Counted from the first letter of the stretch, positions 1-8,197 are shown. The stretch: DNA of 19,614 bases from Clostridiales bacterium (GCA_012735285.1 JAAYHT010000292.1:1-19614), one strand, 5' to 3'. Notes: generated by a model not told the origin, from the letters alone. Made by a program: numbers and translations.

Positions 1-34
1 ACTGAGGACTGTTATTCTAATAATACAAAAAAAG

Positions 35-119
35 TTATCCACAGGCAATACTTAAATTAAAAATAAGGGAAATAAACACTCTTAAAGTTATCCACACCTT
101 GTGGATAACTTTATCCACA
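35..119. other. DnaA-box cluster, oriC-like
   Basis: Four perfect matches to the DnaA box TTATCCACA lie in 85 bp: 35-43 (+), 88-96 (+), 100-108 (-) and 111-119 (+). The last three are almost contiguous, separated by 3 and 2 bp. A strongly AT-rich stretch follows (about 120-170), as expected for a DNA unwinding element, although no DnaA-trio run could be recognised. Such clusters mark chromosomal origins or DnaA-regulated promoters. The location directly upstream of gyrB, with genes running away from it, fits an origin-proximal site. Whether it is the working oriC, one half of a bipartite origin, or a DnaA titration or regulatory site cannot be decided, because the left side is cut off. Confidence 0.75.
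84..112. repeat. Perfect inverted repeat of two DnaA boxes
   Basis: The arms AAAGTTATCCACA (84-96) and TGTGGATAACTTT (100-112) are exact reverse complements of 13 bp with the spacer CCT. Each arm contains one DnaA box, so two DnaA molecules would bind head to head. The third box at 111-119 overlaps the right end of the repeat. Confidence 0.85.
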
Positions 120-211
120 CTATACATATATATGAAAAATTATTATATGTCTAAAAAAGCAAATTTTGCGTTGCAAGGCCGTTATCCCCCAAATCTCTGA
201 TATAAAAAACC

Positions 212-225
212 TTTTATGCATAAAA
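212..225. repeat. 14-bp palindrome upstream of gyrB promoter
   Basis: TTTTATGCATAAAA is a perfect palindrome ending 2 bp before the proposed gyrB -35 box. It looks like a dimeric regulator operator or a cruciform-prone site. It also lies inside a longer weak inverted repeat, CCGTTAT (179-185) with ATAACGG (235-241). No regulator can be named. Confidence 0.45.
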
Positions 226-227
226 AG

Positions 228-256
228 TTGTAAAATAACGGATTTTAAGGTATAAT
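228..256 (+). promoter_or_regulatory. Sigma-A promoter for gyrB-gyrA
   Basis: The -35 box TTGTAA (228-233, 4 of 6 consensus) and a perfect -10 box TATAAT (251-256) are separated by exactly 17 bp. Transcription would start near 263, giving a leader of about 50 nt. The leader holds the small palindrome TACAATTGTA (277-286) and the ribosome binding site AGGAGG (303-308). Confidence 0.7.
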
Positions 257-314
257 TAAAAAGTCGTATTTCAGGATACAATTGTAAATAGATAATAGAT
301 TTAGGAGGACAGAA

Positions 315-2240
315 ATGACGGCAGCAAATGTGGAACAACAATTATATAACGCCGAACAAATACAAGTTTTAGAAGGACTCGAGCCGGTTAGAAAAAGACC
401 TGGTATGTATATTGGAACAACGGGACCTAGGGGTCTTCATCATTTAGTATATGAAGTTGTTGACAATAGTATAGACGAAGCTATAGCCGGTTTCTGTAAA
501 AAAATATATATAAAAATTCAAAAAGACAACTCTGTTGTAATTTCAGACGACGGCAGGGGTATGCCTGTTGTTATTCATCCAAAACTACAGGTACCTGCCG
601 TTGAAGTTATACACACTGTATTACATGCAGGAGGAAAGTTTGGGGGAGGAGGATACAAGGTATCCGGCGGCCTCCACGGTGTGGGTGCTTCAGTTGTAAA
701 TGCCCTCTCTGAAATAATGGAAGTTGAGATAAAAAGAGACGGGAAAATATACAGGCAAACCTATTCAAGAGGAAAGACTGTAACGCCCCTTGAAGTTGTC
801 GGAGAATGCGGCAAAGAGACGGGATCAAAGACAATGTTTAAGCCGGATCCCGAAATCTTTGATGAAATTGAACTCAACTATGAGACCTTAGAAAATAGAT
901 TTCGCGAAATGGCCTTTCTAAACAAGGGCATAAAAATCACTTTAGAAGATGAAAGGGAAGGCAAAGAACGCAAAGAGACCTTCCATTATGAAGGTGGAAT
1001 CCGTGAATTTATTAAACACCTTAATAGAAATAAGGAGATAATACACCAAGATATAATCTACTTCGAAAACAAGAAAAAGGACATGGAAGTAGAAATAGCT
1101 TTACAGTATACCGATAGGTACAATGAGCTTATTCTTACTTATGCCAATAATATTAACACTACCGAAGGCGGAACCCATTTAGTTGGCTTTAAGTCTGCTC
1201 TTACAAGGGTTTTTAATGACTATGCAAGAAAACATAAATATATTAAAGATAATGAAGATAATTTAATGGGTGAAGATGTAAGAGAGGGTATTACCGCTAT
1301 AGTTTCAGTTAAGCTAATTCAGCCTCAGTTTGAGGGTCAGACTAAAACAAAACTTGGAAACAGCGAAATTAGAGGGTTTGTAGAGACTACCACAAATGAG
1401 TTTCTAATGGCATTTTTAGAAGAGAACCCTCAGCAAGCCAGGATTATCATCGATAAATGTCTCAGGGCAGCAAGGGCAAGGGAAGCTGCAAGAAAGGCAA
1501 GGGACTTAACCAGGAGAAAGGGAGTTCTGGATAATATTGCTTTGCCAGGAAAACTTGCAGACTGCCAGGAGAAGGATCCTGCCTTGTGTGAAATCTTTCT
1601 GGTGGAAGGGGATTCTGCAGGCGGAACTGCAAAGATGGGAAGGGATAGAAGGAGACAAGCTATCCTGCCCCTTAGGGGAAAGATATTGAATGTAGAAAAG
1701 GCCAGGTTAGATAGAATACTAAACTCAGAAGAGATTAGGAATATGATTACTGCATTCGGATGCGGTATAGGTGATGACTTTGATCTGGAAAAACTGCGTT
1801 ACCACAAGATAATTATTATGACTGACGCAGACGTTGATGGTGCGCATATTAGGACCCTACTTTTGACCTTCTTCTACAGATACATGAAGCCCTTAATAGA
1901 AGGAGGATTTGTGTATATAGCACAGCCACCTTTATATAGAACTGTCAAGGGCAAGGAGGTTTACTATACCTATTCAGAAAGGGAACAGGAAAAATTATTG
2001 GATGAGATCGGAAGACAGGGTATTAAGCCCCCTCAGAGATATAAGGGTCTTGGGGAAATGAACGCTGAACAGCTGTGGGAAACAACCATGGATTATAACA
2101 AGAGGAGTTTAATCCAGGTTTCCGTTGAAGCTATGGCTGCAGCTGATGAAATATTTACGGTTTTAATGGGTGATAAGGTACCACCTCGCAGAAAATTCAT
2201 TGAAGATCATGCTAAATACGTTAGGAATTTAGATATATAA
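315..2240 (+). CDS. gyrB: DNA gyrase subunit B
   Basis: This is the ATPase subunit of DNA gyrase, which with GyrA introduces negative supercoils into the chromosome. At 641 aa it has the usual length of the short, Gram-positive type. Visible motifs are the GHKL ATP-binding site (VVDNSIDEA at 48-56, DDGRGMP at 78-84, GGLHGVG at 118-124), the ATP-sensing loop QTKTKLG (342-348), the Toprim metal site (EGDSAGG at 431-437 and DADVDG at 504-509) and the C-terminal QRYKGLGEMN (574-583). The ATG is preceded by AGGAGG with 6 nt spacing. It has its own sigma-A promoter and lies 13 nt before gyrA, so the two are co-transcribed. No truncation or missing key residue is seen. Confidence 0.98.
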   Translation: MTAANVEQQLYNAEQIQVLEGLEPVRKRPGMYIGTTGPRGLHHLVYEVVDNSIDEAIAGFCKKIYIKIQKDNSVVISDDGRGMPVVIHPKLQVPAVEVIHTVLHAGGKFGGGGYKVSGGLHGVGASVVNALSEIMEVEIKRDGKIYRQTYSRGKTVTPLEVVGECGKETGSKTMFKPDPEIFDEIELNYETLENRFREMAFLNKGIKITLEDEREGKERKETFHYEGGIREFIKHLNRNKEIIHQDIIYFENKKKDMEVEIALQYTDRYNELILTYANNINTTEGGTHLVGFKSALTRVFNDYARKHKYIKDNEDNLMGEDVREGITAIVSVKLIQPQFEGQTKTKLGNSEIRGFVETTTNEFLMAFLEENPQQARIIIDKCLRAARAREAARKARDLTRRKGVLDNIALPGKLADCQEKDPALCEIFLVEGDSAGGTAKMGRDRRRQAILPLRGKILNVEKARLDRILNSEEIRNMITAFGCGIGDDFDLEKLRYHKIIIMTDADVDGAHIRTLLLTFFYRYMKPLIEGGFVYIAQPPLYRTVKGKEVYYTYSEREQEKLLDEIGRQGIKPPQRYKGLGEMNAEQLWETTMDYNKRSLIQVSVEAMAAADEIFTVLMGDKVPPRRKFIEDHAKYVRNLDI

Positions 2241-2253
2241 AAAGGAGACAAAC

Positions 2254-4767
2254 ATGGATAACAGTTTTCTAGAAGATTCAAAACTGATACAAACTGAGAT
2301 ACATGAAGAGATGAAAACATCGTATATAGATTATGCGATGAGTGTTATTGTGGGAAGGGCTTTGCCTGATGTCAGGGACGGACTAAAACCTGTTCATAGA
2401 AGAATACTTTATGGAATGTCAGAGCTAGGCATGTCGCCAGACAAGCCTCATAAAAAATCAGCTCGTATTGTTGGGGAAGTATTGGGTAAGTACCATCCCC
2501 ATGGTGACAGTTCAGTATACGATGCCATGGTCAGACTGGCCCAGGATTTCTCCATCCGCTATCCTTTGGTGGACGGCCATGGGAATTTCGGCTCCATCGA
2601 TGGTGACGGGGCAGCGGCTATGCGTTATACTGAGGCTAGAATGACGCCTTTAGCCATGGAGATATTGAGGGATATTGACAAGGATACTGTCGATTTTACC
2701 CCAAATTTCGATGGTGAAGAAAAGGAACCTGTGGTTTTACCATCGAGATTTCCTAATCTTTTGGTCAATGGAAGCAGCGGTATTGCAGTAGGTATGGCTA
2801 CATCAATACCTCCTCACAACCTTGGGGAGGTAATTGATGCAGCAGTTTTAATGATAGATAAAGAAGATGCTGATATAGAGGATCTTTTAAAGATAGTAAA
2901 GGGTCCTGATTTTCCTACAGGCGCAATTATAATGGGGAAAAATAGCGCCAAAGAGGCCTACAGGACAGGTCAGGGAAAGGTTACAGTAAGGGCAAAGACC
3001 CTTATTGAAGAGACAAATAAGGGAAGGCAGCAAATAGTTGTTACTGAAATTCCCTACCAGGTAAATAAATCAAGATTGTTGGAGAAAATAGCTGAACTTG
3101 TAAAAGATAAGAGGATTGAAGGGATTTCTGATATACGCGATGAATCCAATAGGGATGGAATGCGTATAGTAATTGAACTAAAAAGGGATGCCAACGCCCA
3201 TATAATACTGAACCGCCTGTTTAAAAACTCTCAATTGCAGGAGACTTTCAGTATAATTATGATAGCTCTTGTCAACGGCGAGCCTAAGATATTAAACTTA
3301 TATGAGATGCTGGAGCAATATCTGCTGCATCAAAAGGAAGTTGTGACTAGAAGAACCCAGTTTGATCTAAGAAAAGCTGAAGCAAGAGCACATATTTTAG
3401 AAGGATTAAAGATTGCATTAGATAATATTGATGCTATTATAAAGATAATAAGAGAGAGCTATGACAATGCCAAGCAGAGATTAATGGAAGCATTCGGACT
3501 GACAGACATACAGGCTCAAGCTATTCTCGATATGCGGCTTGCTAGATTGCAAGGGCTTGAGCGTGAGAAGATAGAGAATGAATACCAGGATCTGCTTAAA
3601 AAAATTGCATGGTATAAAAAAGTATTGGCAGATGAAAAGCTCTTAATGAATATCATCAAAGAAGAGCTTTTAGAGATAAAGAAAAAATATGGAGATAAGA
3701 GGCGTACCAAGATTGTAGCTGATGCACAGGAAATCGACGAAGAAGACTTGATAGAAGAAGAAATGGTAGCTGTTACCCTGACTCACCTGGGTTATATCAA
3801 AAGAGTATCTTTAGATAACTATAGGACTCAGAGGCGGGGAGGAAAGGGAATAACAGCCCTCACAACAAGAGATAATGATTTTGTAAAAACCCTTTGTTTA
3901 ACGTCAACTCACGACCATCTGCTGTTCTTTACAAATACTGGTAAGGTCCACCGCTTAAAAGCTTATGAGATACCTGAAGCACAAAGAACAGCAAGGGGCA
4001 CACCTGCAGTTAACTTTTTAAACTTAATGCCTCGTGAGAGAATAACCGCAGTAATACCGATTCAAGAATTTGCCGAAGACAAATATCTTATAGGCGTAAC
4101 CAAAAATGGTATTATTAAAAAAACAGATCTCTCCCAATTTAATATAAACCGTAAAAGTGGCCTGATTGCGATTAAACTAAAAGAAGGAGATGAGCTAATA
4201 GGGATACAGGAGACATCTGGTTCCAGCAATGTGATTATTGTAACTAAGCATGGAAAATGTATCTGCTTTAGCGAACAAGATGTAAGGCCTATGGGTAGAC
4301 TAGCTATTGGGGTTAGAGCTATTACCCTTGAAAAAGACGATGAAGTTGTAGCCATGGAATTAGCTGAAAAAGGTAAGGAGCTTATGGTTGTCACTGAAGC
4401 AGGCTTTGGCAAGCGCACTCCTTTGAAGGAATATAAGATTCAGGCAAGAGGTGGCAAGGGCCTGTTGACCTATAACAAGAACAAGTTCGATAAGACAGGG
4501 GAGCTCATAGGTGCCACGGTTGTCGATGAAAATGATGAGGTGCTATTAATCAATTCTGATGGTATAATAATTCGCATAAGGGCTGATGAGGTTTCAACCC
4601 TTGGACGGACTACACAGGGTGTTAAGATTATGCGTGTGGACGAGGATACCAACATAATAGCTATGGCAAAGGTAGTCCGTGAGGATGAATTCGACGAAGC
4701 CTTAGAATCTGAAGAGTCAGAGTCAAAGAAAGGTAATAGTGATAATCAAATGAAACTGGATATATAG
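2254..4767 (+). CDS. gyrA: DNA gyrase subunit A
   Basis: This is the DNA breakage-reunion subunit of gyrase, forming an A2B2 complex with the upstream GyrB. The 837-aa length is normal. The catalytic tyrosine is Tyr125 in AAMRYTEAR. The quinolone-resistance region around GDSSVYD (84-90) keeps the Ser86 and Asp90 of a quinolone-sensitive enzyme. The C-terminal beta-pinwheel starts near 500 and carries the GyrA box QRRGGKG (525-531), which marks a true gyrase rather than topoisomerase IV. The tail is acidic (EDEFDEALESEESE) as in other gyrases. The ribosome binding site AAAGGAG lies just after the gyrB stop, so translation follows gyrB directly. Confidence 0.98.
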   Translation: MDNSFLEDSKLIQTEIHEEMKTSYIDYAMSVIVGRALPDVRDGLKPVHRRILYGMSELGMSPDKPHKKSARIVGEVLGKYHPHGDSSVYDAMVRLAQDFSIRYPLVDGHGNFGSIDGDGAAAMRYTEARMTPLAMEILRDIDKDTVDFTPNFDGEEKEPVVLPSRFPNLLVNGSSGIAVGMATSIPPHNLGEVIDAAVLMIDKEDADIEDLLKIVKGPDFPTGAIIMGKNSAKEAYRTGQGKVTVRAKTLIEETNKGRQQIVVTEIPYQVNKSRLLEKIAELVKDKRIEGISDIRDESNRDGMRIVIELKRDANAHIILNRLFKNSQLQETFSIIMIALVNGEPKILNLYEMLEQYLLHQKEVVTRRTQFDLRKAEARAHILEGLKIALDNIDAIIKIIRESYDNAKQRLMEAFGLTDIQAQAILDMRLARLQGLEREKIENEYQDLLKKIAWYKKVLADEKLLMNIIKEELLEIKKKYGDKRRTKIVADAQEIDEEDLIEEEMVAVTLTHLGYIKRVSLDNYRTQRRGGKGITALTTRDNDFVKTLCLTSTHDHLLFFTNTGKVHRLKAYEIPEAQRTARGTPAVNFLNLMPRERITAVIPIQEFAEDKYLIGVTKNGIIKKTDLSQFNINRKSGLIAIKLKEGDELIGIQETSGSSNVIIVTKHGKCICFSEQDVRPMGRLAIGVRAITLEKDDEVVAMELAEKGKELMVVTEAGFGKRTPLKEYKIQARGGKGLLTYNKNKFDKTGELIGATVVDENDEVLLINSDGIIIRIRADEVSTLGRTTQGVKIMRVDEDTNIIAMAKVVREDEFDEALESEESESKKGNSDNQMKLDI

Positions 4768-4787
4768 CATTGCACCACACATAAAGC

Positions 4788-4813
4788 GTTTACTTCAACG
4801 CCTTATGGGGTAT
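4788..4813 (+). promoter_or_regulatory. Sigma-B-like promoter before rsbV
   Basis: GTTTAC (4788-4793) and GGGTAT (4808-4813), spaced by 14 bp, match the sigma-B consensus GTTTAA-N12-15-GGGTAT at 11 of 12 positions. It stands directly before the rsbV-rsbW-sigB-like operon, where autoregulation by sigma-B is known in Bacillus. By normal spacing the mRNA would start at about G4820, the first base of GGAGG, leaving a 12-nt leader. A poor inverted repeat (4781-4806) overlaps the -35 box. Sigma-F/G consensus is similar, so the exact sigma is an inference. Confidence 0.5.
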
Positions 4814-4831
4814 ATTTAAGGAGGACTTAAC

Positions 4832-5152
4832 ATGACACTACATATTCAAAAAAGCTTTGATCCACAGAAGGGTTTGTGGGAAATAGTTCCCCAGGGAGAG
4901 ATAGATATTTCTACAGCTCCCGTATTACGCAGCTGTTTGGATGAAGCTTTTAATGAAGAAAAAGGGCACATTGTTTTGGACTTTGATCAATTGCGCTATA
5001 TGGACAGTACAGGATTGGGAGTAATTATAGGTGCATACAGCAGGATGAAGGAAAAGGGTTATAGAATAGTTTTGAAAAATCCGAGAAAGAATATCCTCAA
5101 GTTACTGCAAATAACCAATCTTGATAGAATTCTATGCGCAGAACAAGAATAA
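4832..5152 (+). CDS. rsbV: STAS anti-anti-sigma factor, RsbV-like
   Basis: This is a single STAS domain of 106 aa. In the partner-switch mechanism the unphosphorylated form binds the anti-sigma kinase and frees the sigma factor; the kinase inactivates it by phosphorylating a conserved serine. That serine is Ser59 in DSTGLGV (58-64), and the N-terminal QGEIDISTAP strand-loop is typical. It is the first gene of a three-gene module with an RsbW-like kinase and a SigB-like sigma. SpoIIAA, of the sporulation sigma-F system, has the same fold and size; RsbV is preferred because the two downstream partners resemble RsbW and SigB more. The ribosome binding site AAGGAGG is 7 nt before the ATG. No phosphatase gene (RsbX, RsbU or RsbP) is nearby. 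Confidence 0.8.
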   Translation: MTLHIQKSFDPQKGLWEIVPQGEIDISTAPVLRSCLDEAFNEEKGHIVLDFDQLRYMDSTGLGVIIGAYSRMKEKGYRIVLKNPRKNILKLLQITNLDRILCAEQE

Positions 5153-5169
5153 TGGAGAAGGAGAGGACC

Positions 5170-5571
5170 ATGGCTGATTTATTAAAACTGTCAGTCCCGG
5201 GAAAACCTGAGTACGTTGGAATGGTACGTATGGCAATTTCGTGTTTGGCAAATTCTATCGGATTCGATATCGAAGCTATAGAAGATATCAAAGTAGCAGT
5301 TTCTGAAGCATGTACTAATGCTTTATGTCACTCAAAAAATAGGGCCGGGGGTTATGAAGTATATTGTGAAATGAGTGACGATAAGTTGGTTGTTTCAGTG
5401 GTTGATCAATCCGGCGGGTATGACAAAAACAGCTATAAAGAGCCATGTCTAGATCATCCTCAAGAGGGAGGTCTGGGCATCTATATTATCAAGGCTCTGA
5501 TGGATGAAGTAGATATTTTCACAGAGTTAGGATATGGCACGAGAATAAGGATGGTAAAATACACAAGGTAA
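5170..5571 (+). CDS. rsbW: Anti-sigma factor / serine kinase, RsbW-like
   Basis: This is a GHKL-family serine kinase that sequesters its sigma factor and phosphorylates the RsbV-like protein. The N-box is Glu46-Asn50 in SEACTN, the G1-type motif is VVDQSGG (77-83) and the ATP-lid glycine box is EGGLGIYII (99-107). The opening VPGKPEYVGMVR and the segment EDIKVAVSEACTNA are characteristic of RsbW rather than SpoIIAB. I chose ATG 5170 (133 aa) because AAGGAG (5158-5163) stands 6 nt upstream and the protein then begins like other RsbW proteins. ATG codons at 5134 and 5152 are possible; 5152 would overlap the rsbV stop as TAATG, but neither has a good ribosome binding site. It lies 17 nt after rsbV. 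Confidence 0.85.
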   Translation: MADLLKLSVPGKPEYVGMVRMAISCLANSIGFDIEAIEDIKVAVSEACTNALCHSKNRAGGYEVYCEMSDDKLVVSVVDQSGGYDKNSYKEPCLDHPQEGGLGIYIIKALMDEVDIFTELGYGTRIRMVKYTR

Positions 5572-5601
5572 TATTTTGTTATTTGTTGGAAAGGTGTAAT
5601 T

Positions 5602-6357
5602 ATGACCTCAAAAGAGAAAAGCGACAATAACAAGCTTTTTGAGGAATACAGCCGGACAAGGGATGTAGAGTTAAGAAATAAAATAGTTGAAAAATATCTA
5701 TATATGGTCGATATTTTAGCGAAAAAATACATAAACAAGGGCGTAGACTATGACGATTTATATCAAATAGGTTCTATGGCCTTGGTTTTTGCTGTGGAGC
5801 GTTTTGATCCATCAAAGGGTTATGAATTTACAAGCTTTGCAACACCAACAATAATCGGGGAAATTAAGAGATATTTCAGAGATAAGGGTTGGGCTGTAAA
5901 GGTACCTAGAAAATGGAAAGAAATTTCTGCAAAACTTCCGGAAGCCAAAGAAGTACTATCTCAACGTCTAGGCAGGGCTCCAAAAATAGCTGAAATAGCG
6001 GAATACCTCGGCCATACCGAGGAAGATATATTAGAGTCCATGGAAAGCGGACGAGCTTACGGTACATACTCTCTTCAGCAAACTTTCGAAGATGGAGGTA
6101 ATGAAGGAGAGACTTCAGTTTTTGAGCGCTACACAGCAAGGGAGGATTCTGGTTACGCAAGTTTTGAAAAAGCAGATCTAGTTAAAAGAATATATGATAA
6201 ACTATCAAAGGACGAAAAGAAATTCTTCCAAATGAGATATTTTGAATCTCTTACGCAACAGGAGATAGCTGACTCAATGGGCGTTTCCCAGATGACAGTT
6301 TCTCGCATGAAGAAGAGATTGAAGGAAAAATTCAGGGAAGAATACTACAGAGAATAG
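5602..6357 (+). CDS. sigB: RNA polymerase sigma factor, SigB/SigF family
   Basis: This is a 251-aa sigma-70 group 3 factor that directs RNA polymerase to stress-type (or sporulation-type) promoters. Region 2 runs from about 25 to 103 and includes DLYQIG (52-57) and the promoter-melting segment FTSFATPTIIGEIKRYFRDK. The stretch WAVKVPRKWKEI (97-108) and ESGRAYGTYSL (148-158) resemble SigB; SigF has a VSRS-type motif instead. Region 3 lies around 104-180, and region 4.2 has a helix-turn-helix near 218-240 (TQQEIADSMGVSQMTVSR). It is the third gene of the partner-switch module, 30 nt after the kinase, and trpS follows after 16 nt without a terminator. Role as a general stress sigma is inferred from similarity. 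Confidence 0.82.
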   Translation: MTSKEKSDNNKLFEEYSRTRDVELRNKIVEKYLYMVDILAKKYINKGVDYDDLYQIGSMALVFAVERFDPSKGYEFTSFATPTIIGEIKRYFRDKGWAVKVPRKWKEISAKLPEAKEVLSQRLGRAPKIAEIAEYLGHTEEDILESMESGRAYGTYSLQQTFEDGGNEGETSVFERYTAREDSGYASFEKADLVKRIYDKLSKDEKKFFQMRYFESLTQQEIADSMGVSQMTVSRMKKRLKEKFREEYYRE

Positions 6358-6373
6358 ATGACAGGAGGCAATT

Positions 6374-7354
6374 ATGAAGCGAATTTTTTCTGGCGTGCAA
6401 CCGACGGGAAACATCCATATAGGAAACTATTTAGGAGCATTAAAGCAGTTTGTTGAACTTCAAGATGATAACGATTGCATATACTGTATTGTAGACCTTC
6501 ATTCAATCACAGTTCCACAGGACCCATCTAAACTTAGAGAAAACATATTAGACGTAGCAGCTCTATATCTAGCAGTCGGATTAGATCCTAAAAAAACCAT
6601 CATATTTGTTCAATCAGATGTGCCCGCCCATTCTGAACTTGCATGGATTCTCATGTGCAATTCATATACAGGTGAACTATCCCGCATGACGCAGTATAAG
6701 CAGAAGAGCGGAGGGCGCGAATCTGTACCCTCTGGGCTATTCGCCTATCCGGTGCTAATGGCTGCAGATATTCTCCTCTATGATACGGACATAGTGCCTG
6801 TAGGTAATGACCAAAAGCAGCATATTGAACTGACAAGAGACATAGCTATAAGGATAAATAATGCCTATGGAGAGACTTTTGTAGTTCCAGACGGAAGGTT
6901 CTTAAAAGAGGGCGCAAGGATCATGTCACTTGATGATCCCACATCCAAAATGAGCAAGAGTGCTCCAAATGAGCACAGCAGGATATCTTTATTAGACGAA
7001 CCTTCAAAGATAAAGAAATCAATCATGCGAGCTACAACGGACTCAGAAGGCAGCATACGCTATGATGTAGAAAACAAACCAGGCATAAGCAACCTGCTAA
7101 ATATATACAGTGTTTTTGCGGGCATACCGGTAGAAAAATTGGAGGAACAGTATCAGGGTAAGGGCTACGGAGAATTCAAAAAAGATTTGGTTGAGATTGT
7201 ATGTGAAAGCCTAGCACCCATAAAAGGACGCTACAATGAAATCCGTAGGTCCCCTGAACTCGTTGATATACTAAAAGACGGGGCTGAAAGAGCTAATTCA
7301 ATTGCCCAAAAAACTATGGAAAGGGTTAAGGAAAGATTTGGGCTTGGAATATAA
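6374..7354 (+). CDS. trpS: Tryptophanyl-tRNA synthetase
   Basis: This is a class I aminoacyl-tRNA synthetase that charges tRNA-Trp in the cytoplasm. At 326 aa it has the usual bacterial length. The class I signatures are HIGN (15-18) in GVQPTGNIHIGNYLGA and KMSKS (192-196) in TSKMSKSAPNE. Also visible are the tryptophan-pocket segment around YPVLMAADILLYD and the GNDQKQHIELTRD motif near 144-156. The ribosome binding site AGGAGG is 6 nt before the ATG. It sits 16 nt behind the sigma gene, leaving no room for a T-box leader, so it is probably transcribed from upstream promoters, an uncommon setting for trpS. Confidence 0.97.
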   Translation: MKRIFSGVQPTGNIHIGNYLGALKQFVELQDDNDCIYCIVDLHSITVPQDPSKLRENILDVAALYLAVGLDPKKTIIFVQSDVPAHSELAWILMCNSYTGELSRMTQYKQKSGGRESVPSGLFAYPVLMAADILLYDTDIVPVGNDQKQHIELTRDIAIRINNAYGETFVVPDGRFLKEGARIMSLDDPTSKMSKSAPNEHSRISLLDEPSKIKKSIMRATTDSEGSIRYDVENKPGISNLLNIYSVFAGIPVEKLEEQYQGKGYGEFKKDLVEIVCESLAPIKGRYNEIRRSPELVDILKDGAERANSIAQKTMERVKERFGLGI

Positions 7355-7372
7355 GAAAGAAGGTGTGTATGA

Positions 7373-8197
7373 ATGACAGCAAACTATTCCGAACTGGAAA
7401 AAAAGGCGAATGAGCTTCGCATAGATGTCATCAAGTCTCTTAAAGAGGCTGGCTCAGGACATCCAGGTGGGTCTCTTTCCGCTGCAGACATTATATCCGT
7501 ACTCTATTTTCACGAGATGAAGGTCTATCCTGATGACCCCTATAACAAAGACAGGGATAAATTCGTGCTTTCAAAGGGCCACGCAGCCCCAATATTATAC
7601 GCCGCCTTGGCCCATAAAGGATTTTTCCCTGTTGAGGATCTAATGACACTTAGAAAGTTAGGAAGCAGTCTCCAAGGCCATCCCGATATGAAAAAGGTTC
7701 CGGGAGTGGATATGTCAACCGGTTCATTAGGCCAGGGTATATCTACGGCTGTAGGTATGGCTATTGCTGGAAAACTTGACAAGAGCCCAGGAAGAGTATA
7801 TGCCATGTTAGGAGATGGAGAGCTACAAGAAGGTATTGTCTGGGAAGCTTTTATGGCTGCTGCCCACTACGAGCTGGACAATTTAGTAGCAATAATTGAC
7901 TGGAACGGAATTCAGATCGATGGTTTCAACGATGACATTATGAAAGTAACTCCCATCGATGAGAAACTTAAAAGTTTTAATTGGGGGGTTACAGTAATAG
8001 ACGGTCACAACATAGAAGAGATTGTTAAAGCCTTTGAAGAAGCAAGGAAGTGCAAGGGTAAGCCCTTTGCAATAATTGCGAAGACTATAAAAGGCTGTGG
8101 TGTATCATTTATGGAAAACCTCAATTCCTGGCATGGAAAGGCTCCTGATGATGAGCAGGCCCGAAAGGCCTTAGAAGAACTGGGAGGTGTTTGCTGA
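7373..8197 (+). CDS. Transketolase, N-terminal (ThDP-binding) half
   Basis: This is the first subunit of a split transketolase, which moves two-carbon ketol units between sugar phosphates in the non-oxidative pentose phosphate pathway. The 274 aa cover the thiamine-diphosphate domain only: GSGHPGGSLSAADI (27-40), KGHAAPILYA (68-77) and the ThDP/metal motif GDGELQEG (147-154) followed by Asn178 in DWNGIQIDG. The stop codon overlaps the start of the C-terminal half (TGATG), so the two are translationally coupled and form a heteromeric enzyme. Split transketolases are common in Clostridia and archaea. An out-of-frame ATG at 7369 stands just before the chosen ATG; the protein family fixes the frame. 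Confidence 0.93.
   Translation: MTANYSELEKKANELRIDVIKSLKEAGSGHPGGSLSAADIISVLYFHEMKVYPDDPYNKDRDKFVLSKGHAAPILYAALAHKGFFPVEDLMTLRKLGSSLQGHPDMKKVPGVDMSTGSLGQGISTAVGMAIAGKLDKSPGRVYAMLGDGELQEGIVWEAFMAAAHYELDNLVAIIDWNGIQIDGFNDDIMKVTPIDEKLKSFNWGVTVIDGHNIEEIVKAFEEARKCKGKPFAIIAKTIKGCGVSFMENLNSWHGKAPDDEQARKALEELGGVC

Noticed and set aside
181..190. Fifth DnaA box (TTATCCCCC)
   Set aside because: It departs from TTATNCACA at two of the last three informative positions and is too weak to count.
4062..4418. 118-codon open frame on the minus strand inside gyrA
   Set aside because: It is antisense to conserved gyrA, has no ribosome binding site of note and no recognisable protein; a shadow of the coding frame. 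The same applies to the 105-codon minus frame at 10530-10847 inside the ROK kinase.
4781..4806. Terminator between gyrA and rsbV
   Set aside because: The inverted repeat ATAAAGCGTT/AACGCCTTAT has a mismatch and is followed by GGGG rather than T residues.
4788..4817. Sigma-F/G-type promoter (GTTTA-N15-GGGTATATTT) before rsbV
   Set aside because: The same bases fit sigma-B equally or better, and the downstream proteins look like RsbW and SigB, so I report it as sigma-B-like.
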